Assembly (NCBI GenBank): GCA_026182355.1
Contig: JAPFBL010000084.1
Coordinates: 9,841,501-9,905,500 of the forward strand
DNA length: 64,000 nucleotides
Source of the DNA: Hermatobates lingyangjiaoensis
Lineage: Eukaryota > Arthropoda > Insecta > Hemiptera > Hermatobatidae
Direction: 5' to 3'
A program made the translations under genes and the position numbers. The notes beneath the pieces were generated by a model. That model was not told the origin of the DNA. It searched no databases and saw only the letters and a program-made list of their open reading frames with translations. Shown here piece after piece: positions 1-13,900 of the stretch (within the stretch, counting starts at the first letter, position 1; every line of letters begins with the position of its first letter).

Positions 1-475
1 TAATGGACGTAAGGTATGATAAAGTTTTTCTCGCGTCTTCAAAGATCAATATTTAAAATTCCTCTTATTCTCTTTAGAAAAAAATGAAAAAAGTTTTCAT
101 TGACTTTTCAATAATTTTCTGAAAAATGATTAAGAGAATAAGGTTACTACGAGGAGATTCAGGGAACGTGTGACGAGACTGCAGAATAAATCACCATCAG
201 AACTCTTTCACATATATCTTAAGTTCCTTTTTAGAATACTCTTAACCAAACGATTGATTCATTTAAAATAATATTATTGTTGTTACCCCAGAGGTTGTTA
301 ATAGCATAAGATAAAACACCTTTATACCCTGCAAGTCTTTTTTTTACCCAGGTGGTTTTAACAACTCCGTGAATAACGCTAAATATTAAAATATCTATAT
401 CCAGTATTTTTACTAAGTTTAATTTATTTAGAGCAATTTAAATTATAGATGTGGAACGATTTCGATGTTGATATT

Positions 476-770
476 AGGTTAGATTAGGTTGCAGAAGTAG
501 TTCCACAAGGACCCTTGTGGAATCAAAAGACACATATAGGCAAAACATTGGCCCTTTATGATACCATACAATGAAGATTGATTCTACATTGGTAGTACTA
601 CATTTTTCCTAACTCAAGTGTATTTAGAGTACGGATCTTTGACGAGTCCTGACATCGTACACGCTTGGGACTAAGAGCTGAACATCCTTTCCAAGGGACG
701 ATGTGCTTAGATGTATTCACCTTCCCCATGAATATATCGAGGGCTTTAAAATTCTAACCTGGTCCCCAAA
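476..770 (-). mobile_element. SINE copy, degraded
   Basis: On the minus strand it ends with the tail AACCTAATCTAACCTAA (plus-strand GGTTAGATTAGG at 476) and contains the body blocks seen in better copies: the ACTCAAGTGTATTTAGAG block, the CATCGTAC block and the GGGACGATG block. The tRNA-like head is too decayed to see. The TTAGG-like end is a SINE tail and not a telomere array. Confidence 0.6.
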
Positions 771-784
771 GTTGATATTAGTTG

Positions 785-2553
<1,769 letters not shown>

Positions 2554-4480
2554 CTATTCGAAAATGCTTTAGAGCTCTCTTTTAAATAATATACTTTAGT
2601 AAAGCATGTTTGAATTAGTTCCGCGTTTTGTACTGAAACACACTGTAGGTCTTACACGCACCTGAATTTAAGTATGCAACGACCTGTCAGTCCAGTCGTA
2701 ATGTATATTACTCTTCTATTCAGTGTTAGTTCTACCTAATTGTTTAAAATTGTTTATTTAAATTCTATAAATACTCTAAAAAATACTGTTTAACATTCAG
2801 ATATAGGAACTGCAATATCTTTACAGAGTTTTTGATGTCGATCTTTCTAACTGATTCTAATGGGATATTGTAAAACTATAATAATATCATAATATAAATA
2901 TCCATCTGTGATCTCATACTGTATTTCTCTTTGACCTTAAAGGAATAAGAATGGGGCATTAAGTTAATAGTTGGTTTAAAATGAGGAAGAGATGAAAGCG
3001 GTGATTGCTGGTAGTTATTGTTTAAGCAAGGTGGGGTCGCTGGGCGTTGCTTGTTTGCATGTAATAACAGCCCTCCAGTGCAAGCATTCCGGTTTATAGG
3101 AAGTCAGTGACAATGGACTAATTAAAACTGTCCTTTTTGATTGGACTGGATTGACCGCCAAAAGCAATCTAGGTGGGAGTGGTGGTGGCGTCTGGACGGA
3201 TTACGGCCTACTTAGGAGCCTGGTCGAGTGCCCTGTGGGCGTCTTGGCCGTCTCCTCTAACACCACCTGCAATTCCTTGTGCTTTATCTCTTCATTCAGT
3301 CTATTCACACTCTACTTTAAATATCAATACCGTTAAAAAGGGTGGCATTCAAAACAAATTTAGCACCAATTTACATTTGCCTTCATTAATTCAGATTTTA
3401 ATTTATTAATCAAATTTTGCACTAGGAATAATTTTGTGTTCTGAAATGTTTCGAGGTAGATCGTTGTCAAAACATGTTATTGTAGTGATCCTTAAGTTGT
3501 AGAGTCACGTGTTTTATGTAACTTTTAACAAGTTGAGGAATATTTATTGTAGGTACTATTATCTAATATTTATTGAAGAGTGTATATCTGCATAGTTATC
3601 AATATATTTCTCTTAGTCCACCGAAACTCTATGGGCTAAGTTCACTCAAAGACATAATTTGTAATTTACAGTAACGATCTACTAATTTATTATTCTACCG
3701 AGAAAAAACCCCTCCAATGTAGAGCGGCCTTATTATTTTTTGGTAATATAACATCATTGAAAAATTACTTTTTTGGGCGAAAATTAATGTTAGACAACTT
3801 TTTTCTTTTTCTAAAACTGTTAAGAATTGAGTGCTAAAATTTAAGGATTATTATGAAACGGACAACAGCTTTAAATTAAAGTAATATAAATGTAATCATT
3901 GTATTAGTTAATTATTGTAAAGTCAGTGATGCATTCGATATCTTATTAACATGATTAAACTGAGGACCTGAAATATACGCTCCGCAGTCATAGCTCTCAT
4001 ACTGTCTATGCCATTGTTGTAACTAAATTCAACTTCGGTTTTTTTGTTCGTCAATGACCTTCATAAATGTAGATACAGAAGTATTCCTCACTTCTATAGT
4101 TTTAGGTATGATTTAACAGAAATCATTGTCCATTCCCAATACAGATGTAATGTTATCTGGGGTTTCTACCTCTTCAAGACACAGAGTTCGCATTCTTCGT
4201 ATAATATCAAATACAGCTTCCATTGATAGTAGTTAAGTAAATAAATTCAAATACTTTACTTGTTATGTAAACATGTTCTACATATATTTATAAATCCTCC
4301 CTTTGAAGATATAGTATTGTATACAAATGTAAGTACAGTTGGGATACCTTATATAAATTGAAGCTGGTTGTTACCAACACCCTTTACTCTCTTTCTTCTT
4401 GATTTATTTGTCTCCGAAGGGAACTATATCTAACCAACATATAGATCAAAAGATTTATCTGTCATTCTAATAGTTCTTTG
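2554..4480. other. intergenic or upstream intron, with one GC-rich island
   Basis: Mostly AT-rich. About 3020-3290 is clearly richer in GC and holds an open frame from about 3100 to 3336 without an ATG or any known domain. The rest shows nothing recognisable. Confidence 0.5.
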
Positions 4481-4489
4481 ATATTTCAT

Positions 4490-5342
4490 CTCTCATAGCG
4501 TTCTTCTCATTTTGTAAAGTATAAAGAAAATTAATCCATTTCCGTATAAATGTCAAATGGGAGATGTTTATTAGTCTGTAATCCCGGAGATAGCACACAT
4601 AGTGACAGATCCAGTTATCCGTATGCATGCTTGGTTTTGTATATCACACAATTGATACATACAATATTATTACTATTACCACAGCAGTAATGACACTTTT
4701 CTAAATACAAAGTGAAGATTTCGTGTAACAAAATAACCTCTTACTGGAAAACATTACATTTATTCCTATCGCCAGTGAATCTCTTACATAACCATCTGTA
4801 ACATTACATGGCGAGTGATCTGTTACATTTGATATAGCTTATCTGATCTCTTTCTACATTGAAGAATTAAGCCAAAGTTATCCCTTTAAGACTTCATAAT
4901 ACTCCTATTTTTTCTATAAGAAAAAAAATTTCAATGTAATGGAAGCACCGAAGAATTAGCCTAAAATTAGTATCCATTTTGTAATATAGAACGGAAGGAT
5001 CCATAACTCATACTTCAATATTACCCAAAGATTATTCAGTTCATAAACACAAGAAAATCTACAACTGATATTAAGTCTTGTTCAAGAGTGCAACATATAT
5101 ATTGATTAGAGCATTTTGTTAGCCAAATCCATCATACAATGGAAATCATATAAATTATATCTTTCATTGGCGTTGATTTTTATTCTTCTTAAATCTCATA
5201 TTAAGTCATTAAAGCATATCAAATTTTTCTATTAAATCTCTAAACATCAGTTTTATTTCAGTCGATTCAGTTAAAAACTTTTTAAGTCTTTAAATTTAAT
5301 TTAATTTAATTAATTAATTTAATTTAAATTTATTTTAATTAA
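4490..5342 (-). mobile_element. family A, copy 2, left piece
   Basis: Diverged match to copy 1 (shared blocks such as GATGTTTATTAGTCT, ACAGCAGTAATGACA, CAGTGAATCTCTTACAT). It keeps part of the roughly 470-bp segment that copies 1 and 3 lack. It is interrupted at 5343 by a Helitron and resumes at 7441. Confidence 0.65.
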
Positions 5343-5689
5343 CTAGCAAACTTACCCGTCTTTGACGGAATCAAAAATTCTATTATACTTGGTATTCCAA
5401 AATATCAAATATAGTATTACACTAATACTACAATTAGAAGTTATAGAATAGTAGAAAATACCATTATTAGTACAGTGCTAAACAAATGCATCTGTATACA
5501 AAGATTAGATTTTAAGTTAGACATACACAAATCTACAATCAATGTTTCAGCTTTATATGTCTTATGGTGGCAATATTTTGTGGACAAACCGAAAGACAGA
5601 AATTATTCTAAGGGTACATGTGGCTACTCTGAAGTATGAAACGTAAAGAAAACTTGAAATGAGTTAGTTCTAATTAACGTGCTCCCAGT

Positions 5690-6065
5690 CAAAAGCTAGC
5701 ACGCAAGCCACTGGGCTACTCTGGTTCCATACCTTACTTTATTACCAGTGTTTATATTACGCAAATATTAAATTAAAAAAATATTTTTGTTGTATTTATT
5801 TATAATAAATTTGCACTACTGTCATCGGCGAGCTAGCAAGCTACTGGTTACCCTGGCTAGATCCCTTTACTTTATTACCATTTTTTATATTATCCACATT
5901 TTAAATTCAAAAAAATATTTGATTGTTACATTTATTTATAATACATTTGCACTACTGTCATCGGCGACCACGCTAGCTACTGGGCTACTCTGGTCCCATA
6001 CCTTATATTATTACCAGTGTATTTATTAAGCAAATATTAAATTAAAAAAAATTTTATAGCTATAT
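5690..6065 (+). repeat. tandem repeat, period about 133-136 bp, 2.7 units
   Basis: The block CTACTGGGCTACTCTGG ... TTTATTACCA ... CACTACTGTCATCGGCGA recurs at about 5708, 5841 and 5977. It lies between the two Helitron 3' ends, so it belongs to the inner part of the Helitron unit. Confidence 0.8.
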
Positions 6066-6199
6066 ATAATACATAGCAAACGTACCCGTCTTTGACGGAA
6101 TCAAAAGTTCCGTCATTTTTGGTATTCCAAAATGTCATTAGAAATTATAGAACAGTAGAAAATACCATTATTACTACAGTGTTAAACAAATGCCTCTAA

Positions 6200-6850
6200 A
6201 TACACTACATTAGCTGTCTGTCCTTCAGGTTCATGGTAGAAGAAAGAGTTGAAACCTCTGAACCTTGAGCAAGTAAACTACATTTGACCATGTGAGAAAA
6301 ACTTGGTTTCGCTACCTTGTATTCCTACGTTAGATGAAGTCTCCCTTTGCGACTTAGTTAACGTCATTGCGAAATAGACTCTGACCGGACTTTGCAATCA
6401 TTTCAACGTAAACAGACACTGGCTGGGAATCAATGGTATGTGTGGTATACACACAGACTCCCCAATACCACATCCAGTCATTATGTCCGCCTCTATGGCA
6501 TATCTGTGTAGAGCACGAACTCAGAGTCGTGTCCCGTTGCACAGTTTTGGGGCACTCATGTTTCGTAATATGAAATTTGTTACTGCTACTAAATTGCAGC
6601 ATGATTGGTTCTCCTACTTTAAGTTTTTACTCATGAGCAGGCAGTCCAGGAGAAATAAATTCAGAGTCAAGAAATTCAATTAGATAATGAACTGCTTCTT
6701 CATCACTAATCCAATCTCTTTACTGACTTGTAAGGTCTTTCCTCGGTATGATATAGCGTAACAACTTGTTTGTTGATTTTTCCTGCCTGTTCGTATTAAG
6801 AGTTGAGAATTGCTCGTTTACAAAACTATTTATTCGTAATAGATAGTACA
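6200..6850 (-). pseudogene. Helitron PIF1-like helicase remnant (RepHel C-terminus)
   Basis: Minus-strand translation in linked frames shows EEAVHYLIEFLDSEF, ISPGLPAHE, KLKVGEPIML (6595-6720), LCNGTRL, IEADIMTGCG, HIPLIPSQ, SPVRVYFAMTLTKSQ (6354-6400) and FFSHGQM, TCSRFRGFN (6250-6305). These are the ordered C-terminal motifs of Helitron helicases (KVGAPIMLLRN, LCNGTRL, RIPLIPSD, FAMTINKSQGQ, FSHGQLYVACSR). Several in-frame stops and at least one frameshift make it non-functional. The helicase role would be strand unwinding in rolling-circle transposition. Confidence 0.85.
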
Positions 6851-7440
6851 TCCTCAACTCTGGGAAACACTTTTTCAAAGATGTCAAATACGCAATATAT
6901 TCATATGCTCCAATGAAATTAAAATCAACTAACCTACTTGCTTCACCTGTGTATTTTCAAAACAAACTTGTCTGTGAAGTTAGGAAAATACGCTTAAAAC
7001 CCTATAACTTCGTTTCTGTACTTAATTATGAATCTATTTAGAGCCCATATTTTAAGTTAGGCATACACAAATCCAGTGTCAAAGTTTCAGTTCGCCATGT
7101 CTTATGGTGGCTGAGTTTACTTGTTTACTTGTGACAAACGTTTTTGCTTTAAACGTATACGTTTAACTTCACATAACTTCACTTCTACGTTGAATTTCCA
7201 ATCAATTCAGAGCCTATATTTTAAGTTAGACCTACACAAATCTACTGTATAAGTTTCAGCTTTATATGTCTTATGGTAGCTGAGTTTACTTGTGAAAAAG
7301 TTTTGCGGACAAACCGACAAACCGACAGAAATTTTTCTAAGGGTGGATTCGGCTTCTCCAATGTATGAAACGTAAAGAAAACTTGAATTGAGTCAGTTCT
7401 AAGCAATGTACAGACAAAATCATTATTTTATTTATATAGA

Positions 7441-8245
7441 TTAATATTAACAATGTAAATAAATCTAAACCAATACGACAAGTATTGCAGGTAATCCATT
7501 AGTCCAGTATAAAAATTCAGTTTTTATTGCCTTATTGCTCTTTGGTAATTAAAATTTCACATTTTTTTTATAAATTACCAATTTTCTGGCAAATACATTG
7601 TTCTTTAAAGAGCAGTTTAGCATGAAAAAACATTTTCTGATAGTAGATAATTACTATAACGCCTCTTTGGTTGATGTAATTAAAAAAATATACCTCAACT
7701 CATCTGATACATAATGTTCTAGTTTTAGATATAATTTGATTTTGTTCCGTCAAACGATAGGACTTTTATCGTCCTGACAAGCTTTCAGATTGACACATAA
7801 GTCAAAATGTTTACATATATTTAAAAAAAAATATTTGCAGTTATTCCTTTTGTATCCTCAAAGATAATGCCAAAATTTCAAGACCCTACAATTTGTAGTT
7901 CAAGAGAAAAAATATGTTGTCTAAAAACAAGTTTTTGGCAAAAGAAGGCTTTTCATTATGCAGAATTGCTCCCGAACTATACAGCACATCTACACTATGG
8001 GGTCCATTTTTGTGTAAAATATCAGTTTGATCTATCAAAGATTTTGGGCCCTTTCGTGTACACAATCTTTCGGCTACCAAAACACACACACACAGACACA
8101 CACAAACACACACACACACACACAGACATCATCAAAAAAACTTTTCAAAACGACTTTGCGGACCTCAAAAACATGTAATTTTGCTAAAATCTCCAGATAG
8201 AATTTTTTCACGGTGACTATACTTTACTTATAGTTAAGTAAAAGT
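7441..8245 (-). mobile_element. family A, copy 2, right piece
   Basis: Continues the match broken at 5342 (AACAATGTAAA, TACGACAAGTATTGCAGGT, CAAAGATAATGCCAAAATTTC). It ends with a short (CA)n tract and the ACTATACTTTACTTATAG terminus. Confidence 0.7.
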
Positions 8246-10322
8246 AGTATAAGGAGCTATGTTTTGGTATGATTATCAAAATATTTATAATCACAAAAAT
8301 GGCTACTTCACTAAACAATTAACTATGGAAAGATACATTTTTTTCTTAAACAACTATCTAAAATTAACATCTATAACAGAAAATTAAAAAAATGTTGATA
8401 CTGTAACATGAAATATAGCTCTACAAACTGAAAACTCAACTTGGAATATTCAAAGTCTACTGTGTATTGATTTTGATTAATAAGAAGACCTAAACAAAAG
8501 TATGAAAAAATATACTCTGACATTTAGTAAATGGCAGAAAAATTATCTTAACTATTAAGTTGATAATAAATATAATTATAATTATTAATAATAATTATAA
8601 TTATTTATTATATTTATAAAAATAAACTAATATATTTAATATTTATAATGATGAATAGTATATAATAATTATATAATTAATAATTATTATAATTTATAAT
8701 ACAATATATTATTTAATAATAATATTAATAATATATTTATATTTATAATAGTATTTATAATTATTAATTATATTTTAATTTAGTCTTTAGGAAAACTTCA
8801 AAAGAAGTTTTGTAGCTTCAACATTTCATATTCATGAACTACACACTATTTTAATTTTTTTTGAAAAGGAAAAATTGTGGGAAATTGAGTGTAAATTTAA
8901 AAACGAGATATGGTTTGTTACTATGATTACGAAGTTTTATTAGGAAATATCCTATTCCAATCTTTCTTTATTTTCATCTCTTATGCAAGAATGCAGTAGT
9001 GTCATTCCATTTTAGAATTAATTCAGTTCATATAAAATGACATGGAAATATTACTCAATAAGGGAATTACTAATAGCTTTTTTAATGTAACCAGTAGGCT
9101 AGCACTTTAATAACCGCGTATTATTTTTATGAAATAAATGATTTATTAGCATCAGATTTGATGTTATCTCAATCTTATATTAAATCTCTGCGGACCTCGT
9201 AATAACTATAGCATAGTCATGTGAACTAAATAGGCAGAAAAAATGAATCTAGCTATCGTTTAGAGAAGAGCAAATGTTTGTATATTATACTCTTATAAAG
9301 GAACAAAAAGAGGATTGATGGCTTAACTTGTATAAAAGCTGTCAAATAATTAAGTAAATGAAACTAGATATGGAAAAGTAACACACGTAATTCAAGAGCC
9401 CATGAAAATTTAACATAACACAACAACTAAACTAACATTCAATCATAGGCTTTACAAAAACAAAATCATTTACAGTCCTTGTTACATATTAATTAAGCCT
9501 TCAGTACATATTATTATTGAATTAATATTGAGTTTAATATGAGACGCACAAGCTTGTACTTAGTTCATAGGATCCAACGGTTTCAATTCCAAATTAGTGA
9601 AATTGTTTTATGCAATTCTTGTACTAAACATAACGTATAACATTAGGAAGTCAGACAGAACTAATGGTAAATTTCAGAATTTCATTAATATTATGCATAA
9701 CATGTATATGTTATTATAGTAAATAACATATTTTGACTCATGGATGTTAAGTACATATATTTACGGAATCACCATCTTTCACTAATATGCTTTTCTTCCT
9801 TCAGTTATTTTTACATATTTACTTAACTATATGTAAAATATAGCAATCATGAAAAAAAATGTTGACGGTTTTACATGTTTTGATGTCTTCAAAACGTTTT
9901 CGATGATGCCAGTGAGTGGGTGGGCGTGTATCCAAAAGTTTGTGGACACACTACAGACCACACTTATAATGCATAAAATTTATATTTTACCAAAATTAAG
10001 CTTTATAGTATATGCAGATGTGCTCTATTAGTTTCGGCAATATTTCATCCTGACAATGTCACTTTTTTGGCCATTATGTGATTTTAGATTTCTTTTTTCT
10101 CTTAAAGTGCTAGCTCTATACCGTTGAAACTTTAGAATTATTATGAAACTGACAAAAGTTGTAGCTGAAAAAATATCCGATTTTTAAGAGAACAGAAACG
10201 TATTTTACTATAAAATGTAAAATTTTTGACTTATAATTGATTCCAAAACTTTCTGGATATATTCTAATGTAGTGCAATCAGTTATTATGTGGTATTTACT
10301 CATTTTAGGGTAAAAAACTAAT
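8246..10322. other. AT-rich intergenic or intronic stretch
   Basis: 8550-8780 is an extreme AT low-complexity block of TAAT/TTAT repeats. 9825-10030 is an old family A fragment (AAAATGTTGACGGTTTTACA, GTGAGTGGGTGGG). No gene was seen. Confidence 0.6.
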
Positions 10323-10516
10323 GAAATAGTCACCACACATAAAAATTTAATGGTATAAACAACGCGTTTCGAACACGTAGTGTTCTTCTATAGTACTTTG
10401 TACTATAGATAACTCTCTGATGACATTGTATTTTTTAGTTAATGCCTGAAAAATATAACTACGTGTTCGAAACAAATTGTTTATACGATTAAATTTGTAT
10501 ATGTGGAGACTATTTC
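10323..10516 (+). repeat. snap-back inverted repeat, 58-bp arms
   Basis: Left arm 10323-10380 and right arm 10459-10516 are near-perfect reverse complements around a 78-bp spacer. The inner arm ends carry GTGTTCGAAAC, and upstream of it lie degenerate CTGAAGA-like bases, as in Penelope-type hammerhead repeats. It sits 334 bp before the first cv-2 exon seen. Confidence 0.8.
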
Positions 10517-10849
10517 AATATCTTTTTACCTTACAATTTCTGACATATTAAAGAATAATACAATTGAAGGATTATAATAAAGTTCTATCCAAAAATAGTA
10601 CATTTTGAGTGAATGAGTCGATACTTCCTTTGGAAAAATTGCACTAACGTAAAGGGGAGTTACAGGACATTATAGTTCTTTGAAATAACATAATTTGACT
10701 CTTGTATGTATGTACACTTACGGTATCACCATTTTTCACTAGTATGTTCTTACTTCAGTTATTGTTTCATTGTTTACTTCATTTACTTGTATAAGAGAAG
10801 AACTGCTACCAAAGTATACTAATATATATATAAACAATATCTGTTGCAG

Positions 10850-10949
10850 AACGGCTTCGTAGAATGTTTGAAGAAGTACTGCCCCAGTCAGGAAGGCTGT
10901 CACATGCTGCTCGATCTTCCAAAAGGCAGTTGTTGTAGTAAGTGTAAAG
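10850..10949 (+). CDS. cv-2: cv-2 exon: C-terminal half of VWC domain 1
   Basis: The exon follows a CTGTTGCAG acceptor and encodes 33 codons plus one base, starting [17 protein letters not shown] and ending with the CCSKCK cysteine cluster that closes a VWC domain. It matches the second half of the first VWC of BMPER/Cv-2, the domain known to be decisive for BMP binding. The donor is taken at AAAG|GT because it leaves phase 1, as in the next two VWC exons. A stronger-looking GTAAGT lies 12 nt earlier, but using it would remove the last two cysteines. The start of this VWC and the signal peptide must be on an upstream exon that was not found. Confidence 0.88.
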
Positions 10950-13900
10950 GTTGGTATTTAAACTTTGATAATATTTCTGAAAATAGAAATGCGTTCATTC
11001 ATATGCCAATATATTTTTCAAATGATTTTATAACAATTATGTTATAAGAACAAATTTTTGACTTTGAAGTTATATACAAGTTTGTATTGCATAGGAGTAT
11101 ATTATTAATTAATTAGTTCATCTATGTACTATTACTTTGATTGACCACCAATTTATATTCACATTTATACTAAGACAAAAATTAAAATAGTTATATTCTA
11201 CAAATTGCTAATAGTAGATATTGTTATTATGTTATACTGGTTATATTCACATATTTAAATGCAAGAATACTGTCATACTGTTCACACTAATATAGAACCA
11301 CATGTTGATTACAAGGGAAACTTGCTGAAAGTTAACAAATAATCAATCGTTGTGTTGATGGAGTAAAACTGAAAACAATATCACAAATCTTATTCTCATT
11401 CAAGTAGGTAATAATTTTGAATTTTCTTTCCTGCTGAACAATGCTGACATTCTTAAAACATATATTTATACGAATAGCTATGGTATATCGTTTGAGATAC
11501 TTTAAGTTTTACAACTTGTACAGAGCGCTTCTTTATATTTAATTTGTTCATGCTCTAACATACTGTTACTTGTTGGTTTGGTTGATGTGTTGCAGACAAC
11601 ACAAATATAAACCTTAAAATTCCAAAAGGGAACTAATGTGCCATATATTATTTACATAACATTTACCAAAAATGTGGAAACAATAGTCAGCTAAATTAAT
11701 TCCTGGTATATGTTCGTTACGTGTTATCACCATAAAACTTATCATTTTTTAAAATGTATTTTTTTTATTGGAAGCAATGCCAACAAGTAATGTGTTTAGG
11801 TTGTCTGTATGAGGGCAGTGAACGAGAGAGTGGGGAAGAGTGGACAGACAAGAAAGAACCGTGTCGACTGTTCACCTGTAAGGCGGGCACCATCACGGAG
11901 ACACTGCAGAAGTGCTATACCCCATGCTCCCAGCCCTTGCCGCCCCTGCCGGGGGCATGTTGTCCTACTTGTCCAGGTACTACACCCTGTGCTGCCGTAA
12001 ATCAAATCCTTTAAACTTACAGCTTTTACTAAACGACACGATGCATAACAGTGAAATTGTAGAGTCAACTTCGATAGTTGTGAATTAGCATTTGCGCTTG
12101 ACCATTTCTTCAAGAATTTTGTGTATTAGTCTTAATTCTCGAAGAAATGTGTCTAAAAAAAATCAAAAATTGAAAAAAATAAGAATTATTCCAAGACATA
12201 TTTGTATAGACAATTTTATCTAGTAGGAACACTGAAACTATACTGACAAAAAACAGAAGACTTGATCTTAAATAGTGCGGAGTGAAGTGCGGAGGGTGCT
12301 AACACAAATGGTCGATGGTACAAGAGCACCAGGTCAGGTTCTGGTGACGCAAAAGAGGTGAGTATTACACATCATCACTATTAAGAATAAATGAGCCACA
12401 TCCTTTTCACTGCTGCCCTGGTGTCGGTAGATCTCATAAATGGACTTTCGAAAATATCGTCAACCAAACAGTTACATCATGCCATTAAATCCTTAATTTA
12501 CGCCTAAAAAATATCAGATGTTTCGTTATTTTTTCCTTAATTATCACCCATTCTTGACATCTCCAGGCATCTGACGACTAGTTTTAACTGAAGACACGAC
12601 ATGGATCTGATGCTGAAGCTGAACAGCATGTCAGATGTAACGGTGGTCCATGAACCCTCTTCTATAGACAATTCTGGTTAGTGCTGAATCGAACACATCT
12701 GCTGGCATTAAGTGAACGATAATATCATGCTTTCCCTCTTCCTTGATGTTAACATCATGATGCTTATCACTACTGTCCTTCATACAGAAGCTTGAATGCT
12801 TTCGGAATCATACCTCCCCATAGAAATACATAACCGTGGACCATAGATTACACTGTTTAAGTACGATCAAGTAAATTTCATCATTGGTGCTGTTTACCCT
12901 TAGTTCTGTTACCAGTTTTTACAGTTTTCCCATTATTTATATTTTTCTGTGCTTGCGTTTCAGTAAAATATGTAAAAAAAATTGCTGATACCTTAACATT
13001 CTTCCCATACTCCAGTACTGCTGGTAGAAGCTACTTATCAGGCTTGCAGGTTGGCTTGAGCTTTATCCACACCTGTAGGTAACAATGAATAGAAGCCATT
13101 TGTCCATTAACTATTATTTTCTGCTACAGCGCCATGTTCAGCGCTCAGTGCAGTCGATTAGCCTTGTCACTGCTATCTGTGATAAGAATTCGTGTGTTCC
13201 AGCTTTGTAAATTGAAGCCAAATTATTAAAAAGGTCAGAAATAAATTGATTTTTCTGATCAGTAATGATACATAATGGAACTCAAAACATTTTACCAGTT
13301 TGTATGTAACAAAGGAAAGATAGAGGACCAGTATGCCCAAAAACTATATTTTTCTGGCAACATTTTTTATGCTTATCTCATTCGCTTATGGGTGTTCTTC
13401 CTATTTTCTTAATGTGTAATTTTTTTTTTTGGTAAACGTGAGTTGTACTTTTTAGATAGACCATTTCTATAATTATTTTTCGACATGTGTTTCGTAGTGA
13501 AAAAATACAGTAATGTAAAGATTCAAAGATTTTTATTTCTGTTTTTGTGTTTAAAAGATATCTGAATACTGCACACAGAACCATTCACATAAATCTGACG
13601 ATTGTTTCTTCTTCAATTTACTACTCATTACCGACAGCATCAAAAAAGATCCACTGTTTCTAATATTAATATCCCAGATTATGTATTTGACCTCTAGTTC
13701 CAGCATTTTAATTAAACTATGCACACAAAAGACGCAAAGGGAGAATTAAGACATGATATGAGACTTGCCTGACACAAGGTGAAAGATTTTTGAATCAACA
13801 GAATGGCCCAGGTTTAGATTGTTAAGGTGTGGGGCGACATATTTATTAATGATCGAACCTAATCAGCATACAATGCCAGCTCGGCATCCCCTCGTCCTAA

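Larger units (their letters stand above)
5343..7440 (-). mobile_element. decayed Helitron nested in family A copy 2
   Basis: Read on the minus strand, the element starts with TCTATATAAATAAAAT (at 7440) and ends with the hairpin CCGTC-AAA-GACGG, nine more bases and CTAG (5343-5346). It is inserted between A and T. These are the classical Helitron ends: 5' TC, 3' hairpin then CTRR. The middle carries a broken PIF1-type helicase. A second 3' hairpin at 6086-6098 followed by CTAT shows that two related ends lie in tandem, so 5343-6070 is probably a second, internally deleted unit. The flanking family A sequence is continuous across the insertion. Confidence 0.82.

Noticed and set aside
476..493. 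GGTTAGATTAGG as an insect telomere (TTAGG)n remnant
   Set aside because: The same motif ends other SINE copies and the LINE at 37.6 kb, and there is no array of exact TTAGG units.
10938..10943. GTAAGT as the donor of the first visible cv-2 exon
   Set aside because: It would remove the last two cysteines of VWC1. The later AAAG|GT keeps them and matches the phase of the other VWC exons.
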